A model generated the notes under the pieces. The model was given only the letters and a program-made list of their open reading frames with translations. It searched no databases and was not told the DNA's origin. Of a DNA stretch of 64,000 nucleotides, positions 45,899 through 54,157 are shown piece by piece. The stretch's first letter is position 1. Each line of letters starts with the position of its first letter. The DNA is from Mesorhizobium sp. CAU 1732 (GTDB lineage: Bacteria > Pseudomonadota > Alphaproteobacteria > Rhizobiales > Rhizobiaceae). Location: the NCBI RefSeq assembly GCF_039888675.1, contig NZ_JBDQQR010000001.1, forward strand, positions 2,046,001 through 2,110,000, given 5' to 3'. Position numbers and translations under genes: made by a program.

Positions 45899-46197
45899 AA
45901 CGGGGAAAGGCCATGCGACCGTCTGAAGCGCTGGCGCGACATCGCGACGAGGTCCTCGCGATCATCGCTCGGTATCCAGTATCGAACCCGCGCGTGTTCG
46001 GGTCGGTGGCGCGGGGAGAGGATGTCGAGGGGAGTGATGTCGATATCCTGGTAGAGCGTATCGGCCCCATGACATATCCTGATATCTTCGAACTTGAAGA
46101 CGAGCTGTCCGGTGTTCTCGTTTGTTCGGTCGAAGTGTTCACCGGGCTCAAGCCACATGCGGCGTCAACTGCCGCGCCCGACCTGAAGTCACTATGA
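45895..46197 (+). CDS. Solitary MNT-type nucleotidyltransferase
   Basis: About 100 residues; start by ATGA overlap at 45895, or at 45913, which has GGGGAAAG upstream. Polymerase-beta-like core RVFGSVARGEDVEGSDVDIL has the GS motif and the two metal-binding Asp residues (SDVDILV). Such minimal nucleotidyltransferases are normally MntA antitoxins, AMPylating a HEPN toxin encoded next door. No HEPN gene follows; instead there is only a 22-codon frame (46194-46262), ahead of and overlapping yidD. So this is an orphan, carried in the scaffold-yidD operon. Confidence 0.82.
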   Translation: MKRGKAMRPSEALARHRDEVLAIIARYPVSNPRVFGSVARGEDVEGSDVDILVERIGPMTYPDIFELEDELSGVLVCSVEVFTGLKPHAASTAAPDLKSL

Positions 46198-46218
46198 GCG
46201 GGGTGCCGCGCCTCACGG

Positions 46219-46593
46219 ATGCAGCGACGGTGGCAATTCGTGACATCCCCGAAAACCTATAGTCGCAACTTCTCCGGCCGCTGGCGCAAGACGCCGGGTC
46301 GCGTATTCGGGACCGCCTTCGTGCGGCTCTACCAGCTCACACTTTCCGGGTTCGTGGGAAACGGCTGCCGCCATTTCCCGACCTGTTCAGAGTACGCTTA
46401 CGAAGCGATCGCCCGCCATGGCTTGTGGCCCGGCGGCTGGATGGGATTGTTTCGCCTTGCGCGCTGCGGACCGGGCGGCACGCATGGCATCGATCTCGTC
46501 CCCGAGACGCTAGGGGAGCGCTATGTCTGGTATCTCCCGTGGCGCTACTGGTCCATTTCCGCCAAACCGCGCGACAACGCTATTGGCGGCTGA
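46219..46593 (+). CDS. yidD: Membrane protein insertion efficiency factor YidD
   Basis: 124 residues, longer at the N-terminus than the ~85-residue Escherichia coli protein. GNGCRHFPTCSEYAYEAIAR contains the Cys-rich YidD signature (CRxxPTCSxYA), and LFRLARCGPGGTHGIDLVP the second (R-C-x-P-x-x-x-G). An amphipathic region ties it to the inner membrane, helping YidC-dependent insertion. Here it is not next to rpmH-rnpA-yidC but behind the scaffold and nucleotidyltransferase genes, as in other rhizobia. Confidence 0.92.
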   Translation: MQRRWQFVTSPKTYSRNFSGRWRKTPGRVFGTAFVRLYQLTLSGFVGNGCRHFPTCSEYAYEAIARHGLWPGGWMGLFRLARCGPGGTHGIDLVPETLGERYVWYLPWRYWSISAKPRDNAIGG

Positions 46594-46696
46594 CCGGGTT
46601 TACGCGACCTCAAAGTCGATCTAGAACCCCGTCGCGCGCCGGACGCATCCGGCATTCCCACCTGCGCTCGTTTGCAGGACTGGATAGGAGAAGACC

Positions 46697-48679
46697 ATGG
46701 CTTCCGTTTCCCTTACATTCCCCAATGGTTCCGTCCGCGAGTACGATGCGGCGATGACCGGTTTGCAGCTTGCCGAGTCGATTTCGAAGTCGCTCGCCAA
46801 GAAATCGGTCGCTTATGCGATCGACGGCACCGTGCGTGATCTGTCCGCCCCGCTGGGCGATTCCGGCAAGGTCGAGATCGTGACGCGAGACGATCCGCGC
46901 GCGCTGGAGCTCATCCGTCACGACACGGCGCACGTCCTCGCCGAGGCCGTGCAGGAATTGTGGCCGGGCACGCAGGTTACGATCGGTCCCGTGATCGAGA
47001 ACGGCTTCTATTACGACTTCGCCCGCAACGAGCCCTTCACGCCCGAGGACCTGCCGGTTATCGAGAAGAAGATGCGCGAGATCATCGCGCGCAACCGCCC
47101 CTTCACCATGGAAGTATGGGACCGCGAGCGTGCGAAACAGGTCTTTCGCGACAAGGGCGAGGCCTACAAGGTCCAGCTCATCGATGCGATTCCCGAGGGC
47201 CAGGACCTCAAGATCTACTATCAGGGCGACTGGTTCGATCTTTGCCGGGGCCCGCACATGGCCTCGACGGGCCAGATCGGCAACGCGTTCAAGCTGATGA
47301 AGGTCGCGGGCGCCTATTGGCGTGGCGATTCGAACAATCCGATGCTCACGCGCATCTACGGCACCGCCTTTGCCGAGCAGGCCGCGCTCGACCACTATCT
47401 GCACGTCCTGGAAGAGGCCGAGAAGCGCGACCATCGCCGTCTTGGCCGCGAGATGAACCTGTTCCACTTCCAGGAGGAGGGGCCGGGCGTCGTGTTCTGG
47501 CATTCGAAGGGCTGGCGGATGTTCCAGAACCTCGTTTCCTACATGCGCCGCCGCCTCGACGTCGACTATGAGGAGGTCAACGCGCCGCAGGTGCTCGATC
47601 ACTCGCTTTGGGAAACGTCGGGTCATTGGGGCTGGTACAAGGAGAACATGTTCGCGGTTCAGTCGGCTGGCGACGAAGCCGAGGACAAGCGTGTCTTCGC
47701 ACTCAAGCCGATGAACTGTCCGGGGCACGTCCAGATCTTCAAGCATGGCCTGAAGTCCTACCGCGAACTGCCGATCCGGCTTGCCGAATTCGGTACGGTC
47801 CATCGCTACGAGCCCTCGGGCGCGCTGCATGGGCTGATGCGCGTTCGCGGCTTCACGCAGGACGATGCGCACATCTTCTGCACCGACGAGCAGATGGCCG
47901 CCGAATGCCTCAAGATCAACGACCTCATCCTGTCGGTCTACGAGGATTTCGGCTTCCACGAGATCGTCGTGAAGCTCTCGACGCGACCCGAAAAGCGCGT
48001 CGGCTCGGACGAACTGTGGGATCGCGCCGAGTCCGTCATGATGGACGTGCTGAAGCAGATCGAGCGGCAATCGGGCAATCGCATCAAGACCGGCATCCTG
48101 CCGGGCGAGGGCGCGTTCTACGGTCCGAAGTTCGAGTATACGCTGCGCGACGCGATCGGCCGTGAATGGCAGTGCGGCACGACACAGGTCGACTTCAACC
48201 TGCCCGAGCGCTTCGGTGCGTTCTATATCGGCCCGGATTCGGAGAAGAAGCAGCCGGTGATGATCCACCGCGCGATCTGCGGATCGATGGAGCGCTTCCT
48301 TGGCATCCTGATCGAGAATTTTGCAGGCCATTTCCCGCTCTGGCTCGCGCCGGTGCAGGTCGTGGTGGCGACGATCACGTCGGATGCCGACGATTACGCA
48401 CAGGCTGTCGTGAAGAAGCTGAAGGCTGCCGGCCTGGTTGCCGAAGCCGATATCCGCAACGAGAAGATCAACTACAAGGTCCGCGAACACTCGCTGGCCA
48501 AGGTGCCGGTCATCCTCGTCTGTGGCCGTCGCGAGGCGGAAGAGGGCAGCGTCAATGTGAGGCGCCTTGGCTCGCGCGACCAGGAATCCATGTCGCTGGT
48601 GTCAGCCATCGCCGCGCTGTCGGAAGAGGCGACCCCGCCGGACGTGAAGCGCCAGCGCGCCGAAGCCGAAGCGGCCTGA
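46697..48679 (+). CDS. thrS: Threonyl-tRNA synthetase
   Basis: 660 residues, GGAGAAG before the ATG at 46697. N-terminal TGS domain (about 1-65), editing domain with [13 protein letters not shown] and the zinc/editing His, then the class II core: [40 protein letters not shown] (motif 2) and [19 protein letters not shown] (motif 3). The C-terminal anticodon-binding domain ends in a short Ala/Glu tail. Monocistronic by layout, with a strong bidirectional terminator after the stop. Confidence 0.97.
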   Translation: MASVSLTFPNGSVREYDAAMTGLQLAESISKSLAKKSVAYAIDGTVRDLSAPLGDSGKVEIVTRDDPRALELIRHDTAHVLAEAVQELWPGTQVTIGPVIENGFYYDFARNEPFTPEDLPVIEKKMREIIARNRPFTMEVWDRERAKQVFRDKGEAYKVQLIDAIPEGQDLKIYYQGDWFDLCRGPHMASTGQIGNAFKLMKVAGAYWRGDSNNPMLTRIYGTAFAEQAALDHYLHVLEEAEKRDHRRLGREMNLFHFQEEGPGVVFWHSKGWRMFQNLVSYMRRRLDVDYEEVNAPQVLDHSLWETSGHWGWYKENMFAVQSAGDEAEDKRVFALKPMNCPGHVQIFKHGLKSYRELPIRLAEFGTVHRYEPSGALHGLMRVRGFTQDDAHIFCTDEQMAAECLKINDLILSVYEDFGFHEIVVKLSTRPEKRVGSDELWDRAESVMMDVLKQIERQSGNRIKTGILPGEGAFYGPKFEYTLRDAIGREWQCGTTQVDFNLPERFGAFYIGPDSEKKQPVMIHRAICGSMERFLGILIENFAGHFPLWLAPVQVVVATITSDADDYAQAVVKKLKAAGLVAEADIRNEKINYKVREHSLAKVPVILVCGRREAEEGSVNVRRLGSRDQESMSLVSAIAALSEEATPPDVKRQRAEAEAA

Positions 48680-48686
48680 TCGAACG

Positions 48687-48719
48687 AAAAGGCGCGGGGC
48701 ATGAGCTCCGCGCCTTTTT
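48687..48719. terminator. Bidirectional rho-independent terminator between thrS and the convergent secreted-protein gene
   Basis: AAAAGGCGCGG (48687-48697) pairs perfectly with CCGCGCCTTTT (48708-48718). The A-run and T-run make it functional on both strands, suiting thrS (plus) and the gene ending at 48738 (minus). Confidence 0.88.
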
Positions 48720-48737
48720 CACATCGCGTATGACGGG

Positions 48738-49712
48738 TCAGTCGACCGCGTCGGCGTCTATCGGAACGGTTTCGTTGGCGAGCACTTCCACGTCCTGGTT
48801 GCGCCCGGCCTCGACCCTGAAATCGCGCTGGTAGATACGGTCGCGGTTCTTGGCGACGATGGCGTAGTCACCCTCGGCCAAAACCATCGAGGCGAATGCG
48901 CCGACGCTTTCGCGCACGATGTCGCCGGAATCCGTCAGGATCGACCAGGACGTATCCGCGATCGCCTCGCCGCCATGTTCGCGGACCAGCTTCATCGTCA
49001 GTTCCGCGGCTTTGTGTTCGATGGTCGCTTCGGTCAGCTTGCCGGCCTCGACATGGATGTCGGACCGGATCACCGCGTTCACTTTGCCGTAGGTCGAAAC
49101 CACATGATACGTGCCGGAGTTCAACCGCACGACCGCGTTCGGGTTGACGTCGGGAATGATCAGCGCACGGTCGCCATTTGCGTCCGCCTGCGCCTCGTAG
49201 ATCGCGAAGCTGAGCTTGGAGGGCGGAATGCGCACGTCTCCGGACAGGACCGCATCGAGCTTCAGGCCGCCTGCGTCGAGCACGACCGATTCCGTCTTGA
49301 AGCTGTCCGCGACCGTGATGCGTTTGGTCGCTCCAGCACGGCCGAAGGATGCGTGGACGAGATAGCTGCCGGGTTCGAGCATGAAGATGCCCGTGCCGCC
49401 CTGCGACGATGCAACCAGCGGCAGCCTGCCGTCGGAATCGGCTTCCGGCCGGAAGACGCGCCAGACGAGGCCGCGCGTGATCTCCGGTCCGTCCTCGGTC
49501 ATGCTGGCGGAAAGCCTGACTTCGCCGTCGCCGGTGCGCGCCAGCGGGCCTTGCGTCGTCGGTGGCGCGTAATTCGAGAGGCCGGGAAGGGACAGGCCGT
49601 CCATGACGCCGGTATCCACCTCCGGCTCCTGAGCCGACGCGGTAGAGATTGCGAATGCCGCAACCAAGGCCAATGCCGTTCGTGTGAACAGTCTGGAAAC
49701 ATCCCCTGTCAT
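48738..49712 (-). CDS. Secreted or periplasmic beta-rich protein of unknown function
   Basis: 324 residues from the ATG at 49712. A signal peptide (MTGDVSRLFTRTALALVAAF, cleavage after STASA) leads to a mature chain with repeated beta-sandwich-like units: GTGIFMLEPGSYLVHASFGR, RLNSGTYHVVSTYGKVNAVI and ASMVLAEGDYAIVAKNRDRI share a '(M/L)-x-x-G-x-Y-x-(V/I)' pattern spaced roughly 85-90 residues apart, suggesting carboxypeptidase-regulatory- or PEGA-like modules. No catalytic motif seen. It converges on thrS and is divergent from a nitroreductase gene. I do not recognise a named family; related frames are expected in other rhizobia. Confidence 0.72.
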   Translation of the reverse strand: MTGDVSRLFTRTALALVAAFAISTASAQEPEVDTGVMDGLSLPGLSNYAPPTTQGPLARTGDGEVRLSASMTEDGPEITRGLVWRVFRPEADSDGRLPLVASSQGGTGIFMLEPGSYLVHASFGRAGATKRITVADSFKTESVVLDAGGLKLDAVLSGDVRIPPSKLSFAIYEAQADANGDRALIIPDVNPNAVVRLNSGTYHVVSTYGKVNAVIRSDIHVEAGKLTEATIEHKAAELTMKLVREHGGEAIADTSWSILTDSGDIVRESVGAFASMVLAEGDYAIVAKNRDRIYQRDFRVEAGRNQDVEVLANETVPIDADAVD

Positions 49713-49836
49713 GCCTTGCTTTGGAGCCCAATGCGGTGGCAATTTCAAGGCGCAAATTGCGCCGCGCACCGCTGGCGCAGATCGAGGCATCCGGCTCGCG
49801 TCGGTACCCAGTCCACCCGCTGCCAGGAGCTTGCCC

Positions 49837-50421
49837 GTGACCTCTCCAGTTCTCGATTTTCTGCTCGCGCGGAAATCCGCGCCGATTCCCGATCTGAAGG
49901 AGCCGGCACCGTCCGATGCCGAGATCGAAACCCTGCTGACGGCTGCGTCTCGCGTGCCCGACCATGGGCGGCTCGAACCCTGGCGTTTCGTCCTCTATCG
50001 CGGCGATGCGCGGGCGCGCGTTGGTGAACTGCTCGCGGCGCGCGCGGAAGAACGGGAAGGGCCGTTGACCGAAGGCCGCCGCCAGCAGGAACTGGCGCGG
50101 TTCTCACGAGCGCCTCTGGTAATCGGCGTCGTGTCCGTTCCGCGCGAAAACCCGAAAATCCCGCAATGGGAGATGTTCCTGTCGGGCGGCGCGGTGGCGA
50201 TGAACCTCGTCAACGCGGCCAACGCGATGGGATATGGCAGCAACTGGATCACCAATTGGTACTCCGACGACGCGGACGGCAGACGCATCCTCGGCCTCGC
50301 TCCCGGCGAGCGCGTCGTGGGTTTTGTCCACATCGGTACCTATCATGGTGAAGCGCCGGAGCGTCCGCGTCCGGACGTGTCGAAACTCTACGCCGACTAT
50401 TCCGGCCCCTGGAAGGATTAG
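49837..50421 (+). CDS. Nitroreductase family protein (YdjA-like)
   Basis: 194-residue FMN-dependent oxidoreductase. RKSAPIPDLKEPAPSDAEIE is the family's FMN-phosphate-binding N-terminus (usually RRS), and RVPDHGRLEPWRFVLYRG and GYGSNWITNW are conserved in the YdjA-type subgroup. Start is GTG 49837, 8 nt after AGGAG; upstream in-frame ATGs lie in non-homologous sequence. The flavin-reductase gene follows two bases after the stop, so the pair likely shares flavin chemistry. Confidence 0.88.
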   Translation: MTSPVLDFLLARKSAPIPDLKEPAPSDAEIETLLTAASRVPDHGRLEPWRFVLYRGDARARVGELLAARAEEREGPLTEGRRQQELARFSRAPLVIGVVSVPRENPKIPQWEMFLSGGAVAMNLVNAANAMGYGSNWITNWYSDDADGRRILGLAPGERVVGFVHIGTYHGEAPERPRPDVSKLYADYSGPWKD

Positions 50422-50423
50422 GA

Positions 50424-51032
50424 ATGTTTTATGAACCGACCAAGGGGCACGGCCTGCCGCACGACCCCTTCAAGGCAATCGTCGCGCCTAGGCCGATCGG
50501 CTGGATTTCGTCGATCGCGGCGGATGGATCCGTCAATCTCGCGCCCTATTCCTTCTTCAACGCGATCGGCAGCAATCCGCACCTCGTGATGTTTTCGTCA
50601 GAGGGCCGGAAAGACAGCGTGTCCTTCATCCACGAGACCAGGGAGTTCGTCGTCAACCTCGCCTCGCGCGATCTTATCGAGAAGCTGAATGTGAGCTCGG
50701 TCGATGCGCCGCGCGGGGTTTCGGAATTCGGCTATGCGGGGCTGACGCCCGTGCCCTCGACGCTGGTCAAGCCGCCGCGCGTCGGCGAGGCCCACGCCGC
50801 CCTCGAATGCCGCATGACGGATTGGTACGAGCCAAAAGGGATCGGCGGCAGGGCGTCGAGCAACATCGTCGTGTTCGGGGAGGTGGTGGGCATCCATATC
50901 GACGAGGCGGTGATGACCGACGGCCTGTTCGATATCGTCAAGGCCGGAACGACCGCCCGGCTCGGCTACATGGACTATGCAACGGTAACGGAGACGTTCC
51001 AGATGCGCCGGCCTCAGTGGGACGCGGAGTAG
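50424..51032 (+). CDS. Flavin reductase-like, FMN-binding domain protein
   Basis: 202 residues. AIVAPRPIGWISSIAADGSV, NLAPYSFFNAIGSNPHLVMF and HETREFVVNLASRDL are the FMN-binding split-barrel signature of the DIM6/NTAB flavin reductase family. The enzyme would reduce or bind FMN; its partner may be the nitroreductase encoded 2 nt upstream. Ends convergent with a CoA-ester lyase gene, 49 nt between stops. Confidence 0.88.
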   Translation: MFYEPTKGHGLPHDPFKAIVAPRPIGWISSIAADGSVNLAPYSFFNAIGSNPHLVMFSSEGRKDSVSFIHETREFVVNLASRDLIEKLNVSSVDAPRGVSEFGYAGLTPVPSTLVKPPRVGEAHAALECRMTDWYEPKGIGGRASSNIVVFGEVVGIHIDEAVMTDGLFDIVKAGTTARLGYMDYATVTETFQMRRPQWDAE

Positions 51033-51081
51033 GTCTCGTGGCCGGCCTCCGTACGCGAAGCCGTCTTGCCGCGTCCGAGGG

Positions 51082-51942
51082 TTAGCCGGCCACTCTCGCC
51101 AGCAGTCTTTCCGCCCGCTTGAGATGCGGGCGGTCGAACATCTTGCCGTCGATCGCGACGACGCCGGGATTGCCCGCAGCGGCGAAGGCATCCACCACGG
51201 CCTGCGCATGCGCGACCGCTTCCCCTGACGGCGTGAAGACCTCGTTGATGATGGCGACCTGCGCGGGATGGATCGCCATACGCCCGGTAAACCCGTCGCG
51301 TGCACCTTCGACGCAATCGCGCGTGAAGGCCTCCGTGTCGCGAAAATTCGGGAACACCGTGTCGATCGGCGCAACCTCGGCCGCCGTCGCGGCCAATATC
51401 GTCGAGAGCCGTGCGAAGCGGAACAAATCGGTGTAGCGCCCGTCTTCGTCGCGGTTGGCCGATGCGCCGATCTCGGCCGCCAGGTCCTCGGCCCCCCATG
51501 TCAGGCCCGAAAGGCGAGGGCCGCAATTGCCGTAGGTGCCGGCATTGAGAACGCCGAGCGGCGTCTCGGTGATGATCGGCAGGATTTTCGTGACGCCGTC
51601 CTGCAACCCGTTTTCGGCTTCCAGAACGCGCAGGCGTACCGCCAGTCTTCCGACATCGTCGCCGCTGGTGCTTTTCGGCAGCATGATGCCGGCCGGTGCC
51701 GCCTTCATCACCGCGCCGAGGTCATCGTCGGTGAGGCCGGTGGTGAGGTCGTTGACGCGGACATAGATGGCGGGCCCGGTCTTCGACGATGCGACGAACT
51801 CGGCCGTTATAGCGCGGGCGCGCGCCTTGCCGTCGGTCGCGACCGAATCTTCGAGATCGACGATCAGCGCGTCGGCGCCGGATTCGAGCCCCTTCGCCAG
51901 CTTTCGCTCCGAATCGCCCGGCACGAACAGCAACGAGCGCAT
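51082..51942 (-). CDS. HpcH/HpaI aldolase / citrate lyase beta-like CoA-ester lyase
   Basis: 286 residues. RSLLFVPGDSERKLAKGLES, ADALIVDLEDSVATDGKARA (Mg-binding Glu-Asp) and GLTWGAEDLAAEIGA are the CitE/malyl-CoA lyase signatures. Conserved IHPAQVAIINEVFTPS lies near the C-terminus. It could be a beta-methylmalyl-CoA or malyl-CoA lyase or thioesterase. The stop of the upstream MaoC hydratase overlaps its start (TAATG), so a hydratase-lyase couple for C4/C5 CoA esters is inferred. No citrate lyase alpha or gamma genes present. Confidence 0.88.
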   Translation of the reverse strand: MRSLLFVPGDSERKLAKGLESGADALIVDLEDSVATDGKARARAITAEFVASSKTGPAIYVRVNDLTTGLTDDDLGAVMKAAPAGIMLPKSTSGDDVGRLAVRLRVLEAENGLQDGVTKILPIITETPLGVLNAGTYGNCGPRLSGLTWGAEDLAAEIGASANRDEDGRYTDLFRFARLSTILAATAAEVAPIDTVFPNFRDTEAFTRDCVEGARDGFTGRMAIHPAQVAIINEVFTPSGEAVAHAQAVVDAFAAAGNPGVVAIDGKMFDRPHLKRAERLLARVAG

Positions 51943-52427
51943 TACGCTGGCCTCTTGTAGATCATCGTCTGGCGCAGGCAGCGCGCGACGAGATCACCGT
52001 GCTGGTTGAAGGCGCGATGCTCCATCTCCACCACACCGCGATCCGGCTTCGATTTCGACTCGCGGATCGACCTGATCTCCGTCTCGACGCGGATCGTGTC
52101 GCCGTGAAAGACCGGATGCGGGAAGTTCGTTTCCGTCATGCCGAGATTGGCGACGATGGTGCCGAGTGTCGTGTCATGCACGGAAATGCCGATCATCAGG
52201 CCAAGCGTGAACAGCGAATTGACCAGCGGCTTGCCCCACTCGCTCTTCGACGCATAGTCGAAGTCGATGTGCAGCGGCTGCGGGTTCATCGTCATCATCG
52301 AGAACTGCATGTTGTCATGTTCGGTGACCGACCGTGTCAGCGCATGCCGTATGACTTGCCCGACTTCGAAGTCCTCCAGATAAAGTCCAGCCACATCGTC
52401 CTCCTGCAAGATCTCATCGCCATTCAT
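51942..52427 (-). CDS. MaoC-family (hot-dog fold) enoyl-CoA hydratase-like protein
   Basis: 161 residues. GLYLEDFEVGQVIRHALTRS and the hydratase-2 motif TMNPQPLHIDFDYA (Asp/His-type catalytic site, with N-P-x-H-x-D) identify a MaoC dehydratase. VFHGDTIRVETEIRSIRESK is also typical. Shorter than the double-domain mesaconyl-CoA hydratase of the ethylmalonyl-CoA pathway, so the substrate is uncertain. It overlaps the lyase gene by one base and is divergent from DUF2336. Confidence 0.87.
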   Translation of the reverse strand: MNGDEILQEDDVAGLYLEDFEVGQVIRHALTRSVTEHDNMQFSMMTMNPQPLHIDFDYASKSEWGKPLVNSLFTLGLMIGISVHDTTLGTIVANLGMTETNFPHPVFHGDTIRVETEIRSIRESKSKPDRGVVEMEHRAFNQHGDLVARCLRQTMIYKRPA

Positions 52428-52534
52428 CTGCCAAGCGCATGGTAGCCGGCAGGTTAAGAACTATGGTGAACCGTTCGTAAACCATTTTTCCTTAGTGTTC
52501 ACCGACAGATAGGGCAGGGGTCGGGTGGGCGTCC

Positions 52535-53677
52535 ATGATCGTCAGGCATTTCCTCAAATGGATCGGCAACGCACGCGTTTCGGAACGCGTGGCGGCAGCC
52601 AGCGCGCTGGCACGCGCCTTCCTGGACCACGAGCTTCCCTTCGAGGATCGCTGTGAGGCCGAGGCTGCGCTGACACTGCTTCTCGACGATCCGTCATCCA
52701 AGGTCCGCGCGGCGATGGCGGAGGTACTGTCGTTGAGCAGGCATGCGCCTGCCCAGATCGTTGCAGCCCTTGCCGCTGACCAGGCCGACGTCGCGGGCGT
52801 CATCCTCATCCGTTCGCCGTTGCTTACCGATACGGACCTCATCGACCGCGCCGCTTCGTCGGACGGTGCTATCCAGTCATTGATCGCATCGCGGCCGTTC
52901 GTGTCGATGTCGCTCGCCGCCGCGATCGCGGAAGTGGGCGAACTGGAAGCCTGTCTCACGCTTCTGAAAAATGACGGCGCAGACGTGGCATCCCTGTCGT
53001 TCCGACGTATGGCGGAGCGGTTCGGAGGTGATGCACAATTGCGCGAGGCGATGCTTGTCGACCGCAGGCTCCCATCCGATTGCCGGCATCTGCTGCTGGT
53101 TCGTCTGGGCGAGGCGCTCAAGCAGTCGCCGCTCGTTCTCGCCCTCATGGGGCCGGCACGCGCCGAGCGCATCACGCGCGAGGCCTGCGTCCGCGCGTCT
53201 CTGACGCTGATCGAGAACACGCCCGCGCAGGAGCACGCAGCCCTGATCGAACATCTGCGCCTGCGCGGCGACCTGACGGCTTCCTTCCTCGTGCGCACGA
53301 TTGCGCATGGCAAGGTCGATTTTCTCGGCTCCGTCCTGATCGCGCTCTCCGGTCAGTCCGATAGGCGCGTTCGCGCGATCCTCGCTTCAGGCCGCGATGT
53401 CGCCGTGATCGCGCTTTTCCGCTCGGCCGGCCTTGCGGACGCGCTGCACCGCGTCTTCCTGCGTGCGCTCAAGGTCTGGCGCGAGGTGGCGAATGGCCGA
53501 CGCGTCGCCGGCGCGCAGGAGGTGACCTGGCTCATGCTGAAGGAAATCGGCGCAGGTCCCGGCCAGGCCGGTCCCGCGGAGCGCGACCGCGAGGCAGCGG
53601 CGCTGATCAAGTCGATCCATCTCGAAGTTCTTCGCGACAACGCGCGCGGCCATGCTTTGGCCATCGCCGCGGCCTAA
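52535..53677 (+). CDS. DUF2336 protein
   Basis: 380 residues, all-helical, with HEAT-like early repeats (ERVAAASALARAFLDHELPF, LTLLLDDPSSKVRAAMAEVL). The pattern LLLDDPSSKVRAAMAEVLSL matches DUF2336, an alphaproteobacterial family often linked to polar or regulatory functions but without a proven biochemical activity. No signal peptide. The upstream ~100 nt contains GGTGAAC (52465-52471) and GTTCACC (52497-52503) as an inverted pair, a possible regulatory dyad. Confidence 0.85.
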   Translation: MIVRHFLKWIGNARVSERVAAASALARAFLDHELPFEDRCEAEAALTLLLDDPSSKVRAAMAEVLSLSRHAPAQIVAALAADQADVAGVILIRSPLLTDTDLIDRAASSDGAIQSLIASRPFVSMSLAAAIAEVGELEACLTLLKNDGADVASLSFRRMAERFGGDAQLREAMLVDRRLPSDCRHLLLVRLGEALKQSPLVLALMGPARAERITREACVRASLTLIENTPAQEHAALIEHLRLRGDLTASFLVRTIAHGKVDFLGSVLIALSGQSDRRVRAILASGRDVAVIALFRSAGLADALHRVFLRALKVWREVANGRRVAGAQEVTWLMLKEIGAGPGQAGPAERDREAAALIKSIHLEVLRDNARGHALAIAAA

Positions 53678-53830
53678 TTCTTCGACAGTTCACGCTTGGA
53701 TGCGCTGTGTGAGTAATTTGGCTCACTGATCGTGAAACATTTACGCCAGTTGCGGGTTTTACACGTGGTGCCTACGGCCGCATGATGCCGCCTGACGCCC
53801 CGGCGGTTGAAGACCGCCACGGAGGTATCA

Positions 53831-54127
53831 ATGACAATGAAATTGAGCATGCCAGTCGTGGTGAACAATGGCTTTGCCGGCCCGCGCGAGATGCGCTCGC
53901 TCGGCGAGATTGCCTCTTTTCTCGACACTTGGCCGGCCGAACGCCGCGGCCCTATATTTTCAACCGCTCAACGGTCATGCCGTGCGGCCATGGAAGGCCA
54001 TCTGTCGGTGGAGAAGGCGCGGCAGTGCTTCGTCCAGTTCGCCCGCCTGACGAACATTCTGGTGCCTGCCGTCGAGCCGATCGCATTCCCGAAATCGCCT
54101 TCGGCCGGTTCTCGACTGGCACAGTAG
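53831..54127 (+). CDS. DUF982 small protein
   Basis: 98 residues from ATG 53831, with GGAGG 6 nt upstream. The DUF982 pattern is visible: an early VVVNNGFAGPREMRSLGEIA, a WP-containing segment (LDTWPAERRGPIFSTA), CRAAMEGHLSVEKARQCFVQ and a hydrophobic end TNILVPA. Members are rhizobial, often present in many copies, with no known function. It converges on parE; a 10-bp perfect hairpin bridges the two ends. Confidence 0.82.
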   Translation: MTMKLSMPVVVNNGFAGPREMRSLGEIASFLDTWPAERRGPIFSTAQRSCRAAMEGHLSVEKARQCFVQFARLTNILVPAVEPIAFPKSPSAGSRLAQ

Positions 54128-54130
54128 ACG

Positions 54131-54157
54131 ATCTGATCGGCTGCGGTCCGATCAGAT
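54131..54157. terminator. Hairpin between the convergent DUF982 and parE genes, overlapping the parE stop
   Basis: ATCTGATCGG (54131-54140) pairs perfectly with CCGATCAGAT (54148-54157), 7-nt loop. The parE stop (54152-54154) lies inside one arm. There is no T-run on either side, so termination efficiency is uncertain; it could protect both 3' ends. Confidence 0.45.

Noticed and set aside
46194..46262. A 22-codon frame overlapping the nucleotidyltransferase stop by ATGA
   Set aside because: The sequence does not resemble a HEPN/DUF86 N-terminus clearly, and is too short to call a gene; only mentioned as a possible vestige.
46610..48490. A 626-codon minus-strand frame opposite thrS
   Set aside because: Antisense artefact of thrS; no start context or domain pattern.
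53678..53830. GTGAG/CTCAC repeat and other short dyads before the DUF982 gene
   Set aside because: Five-base arms are expected by chance at this density; no promoter pair aligned with them.
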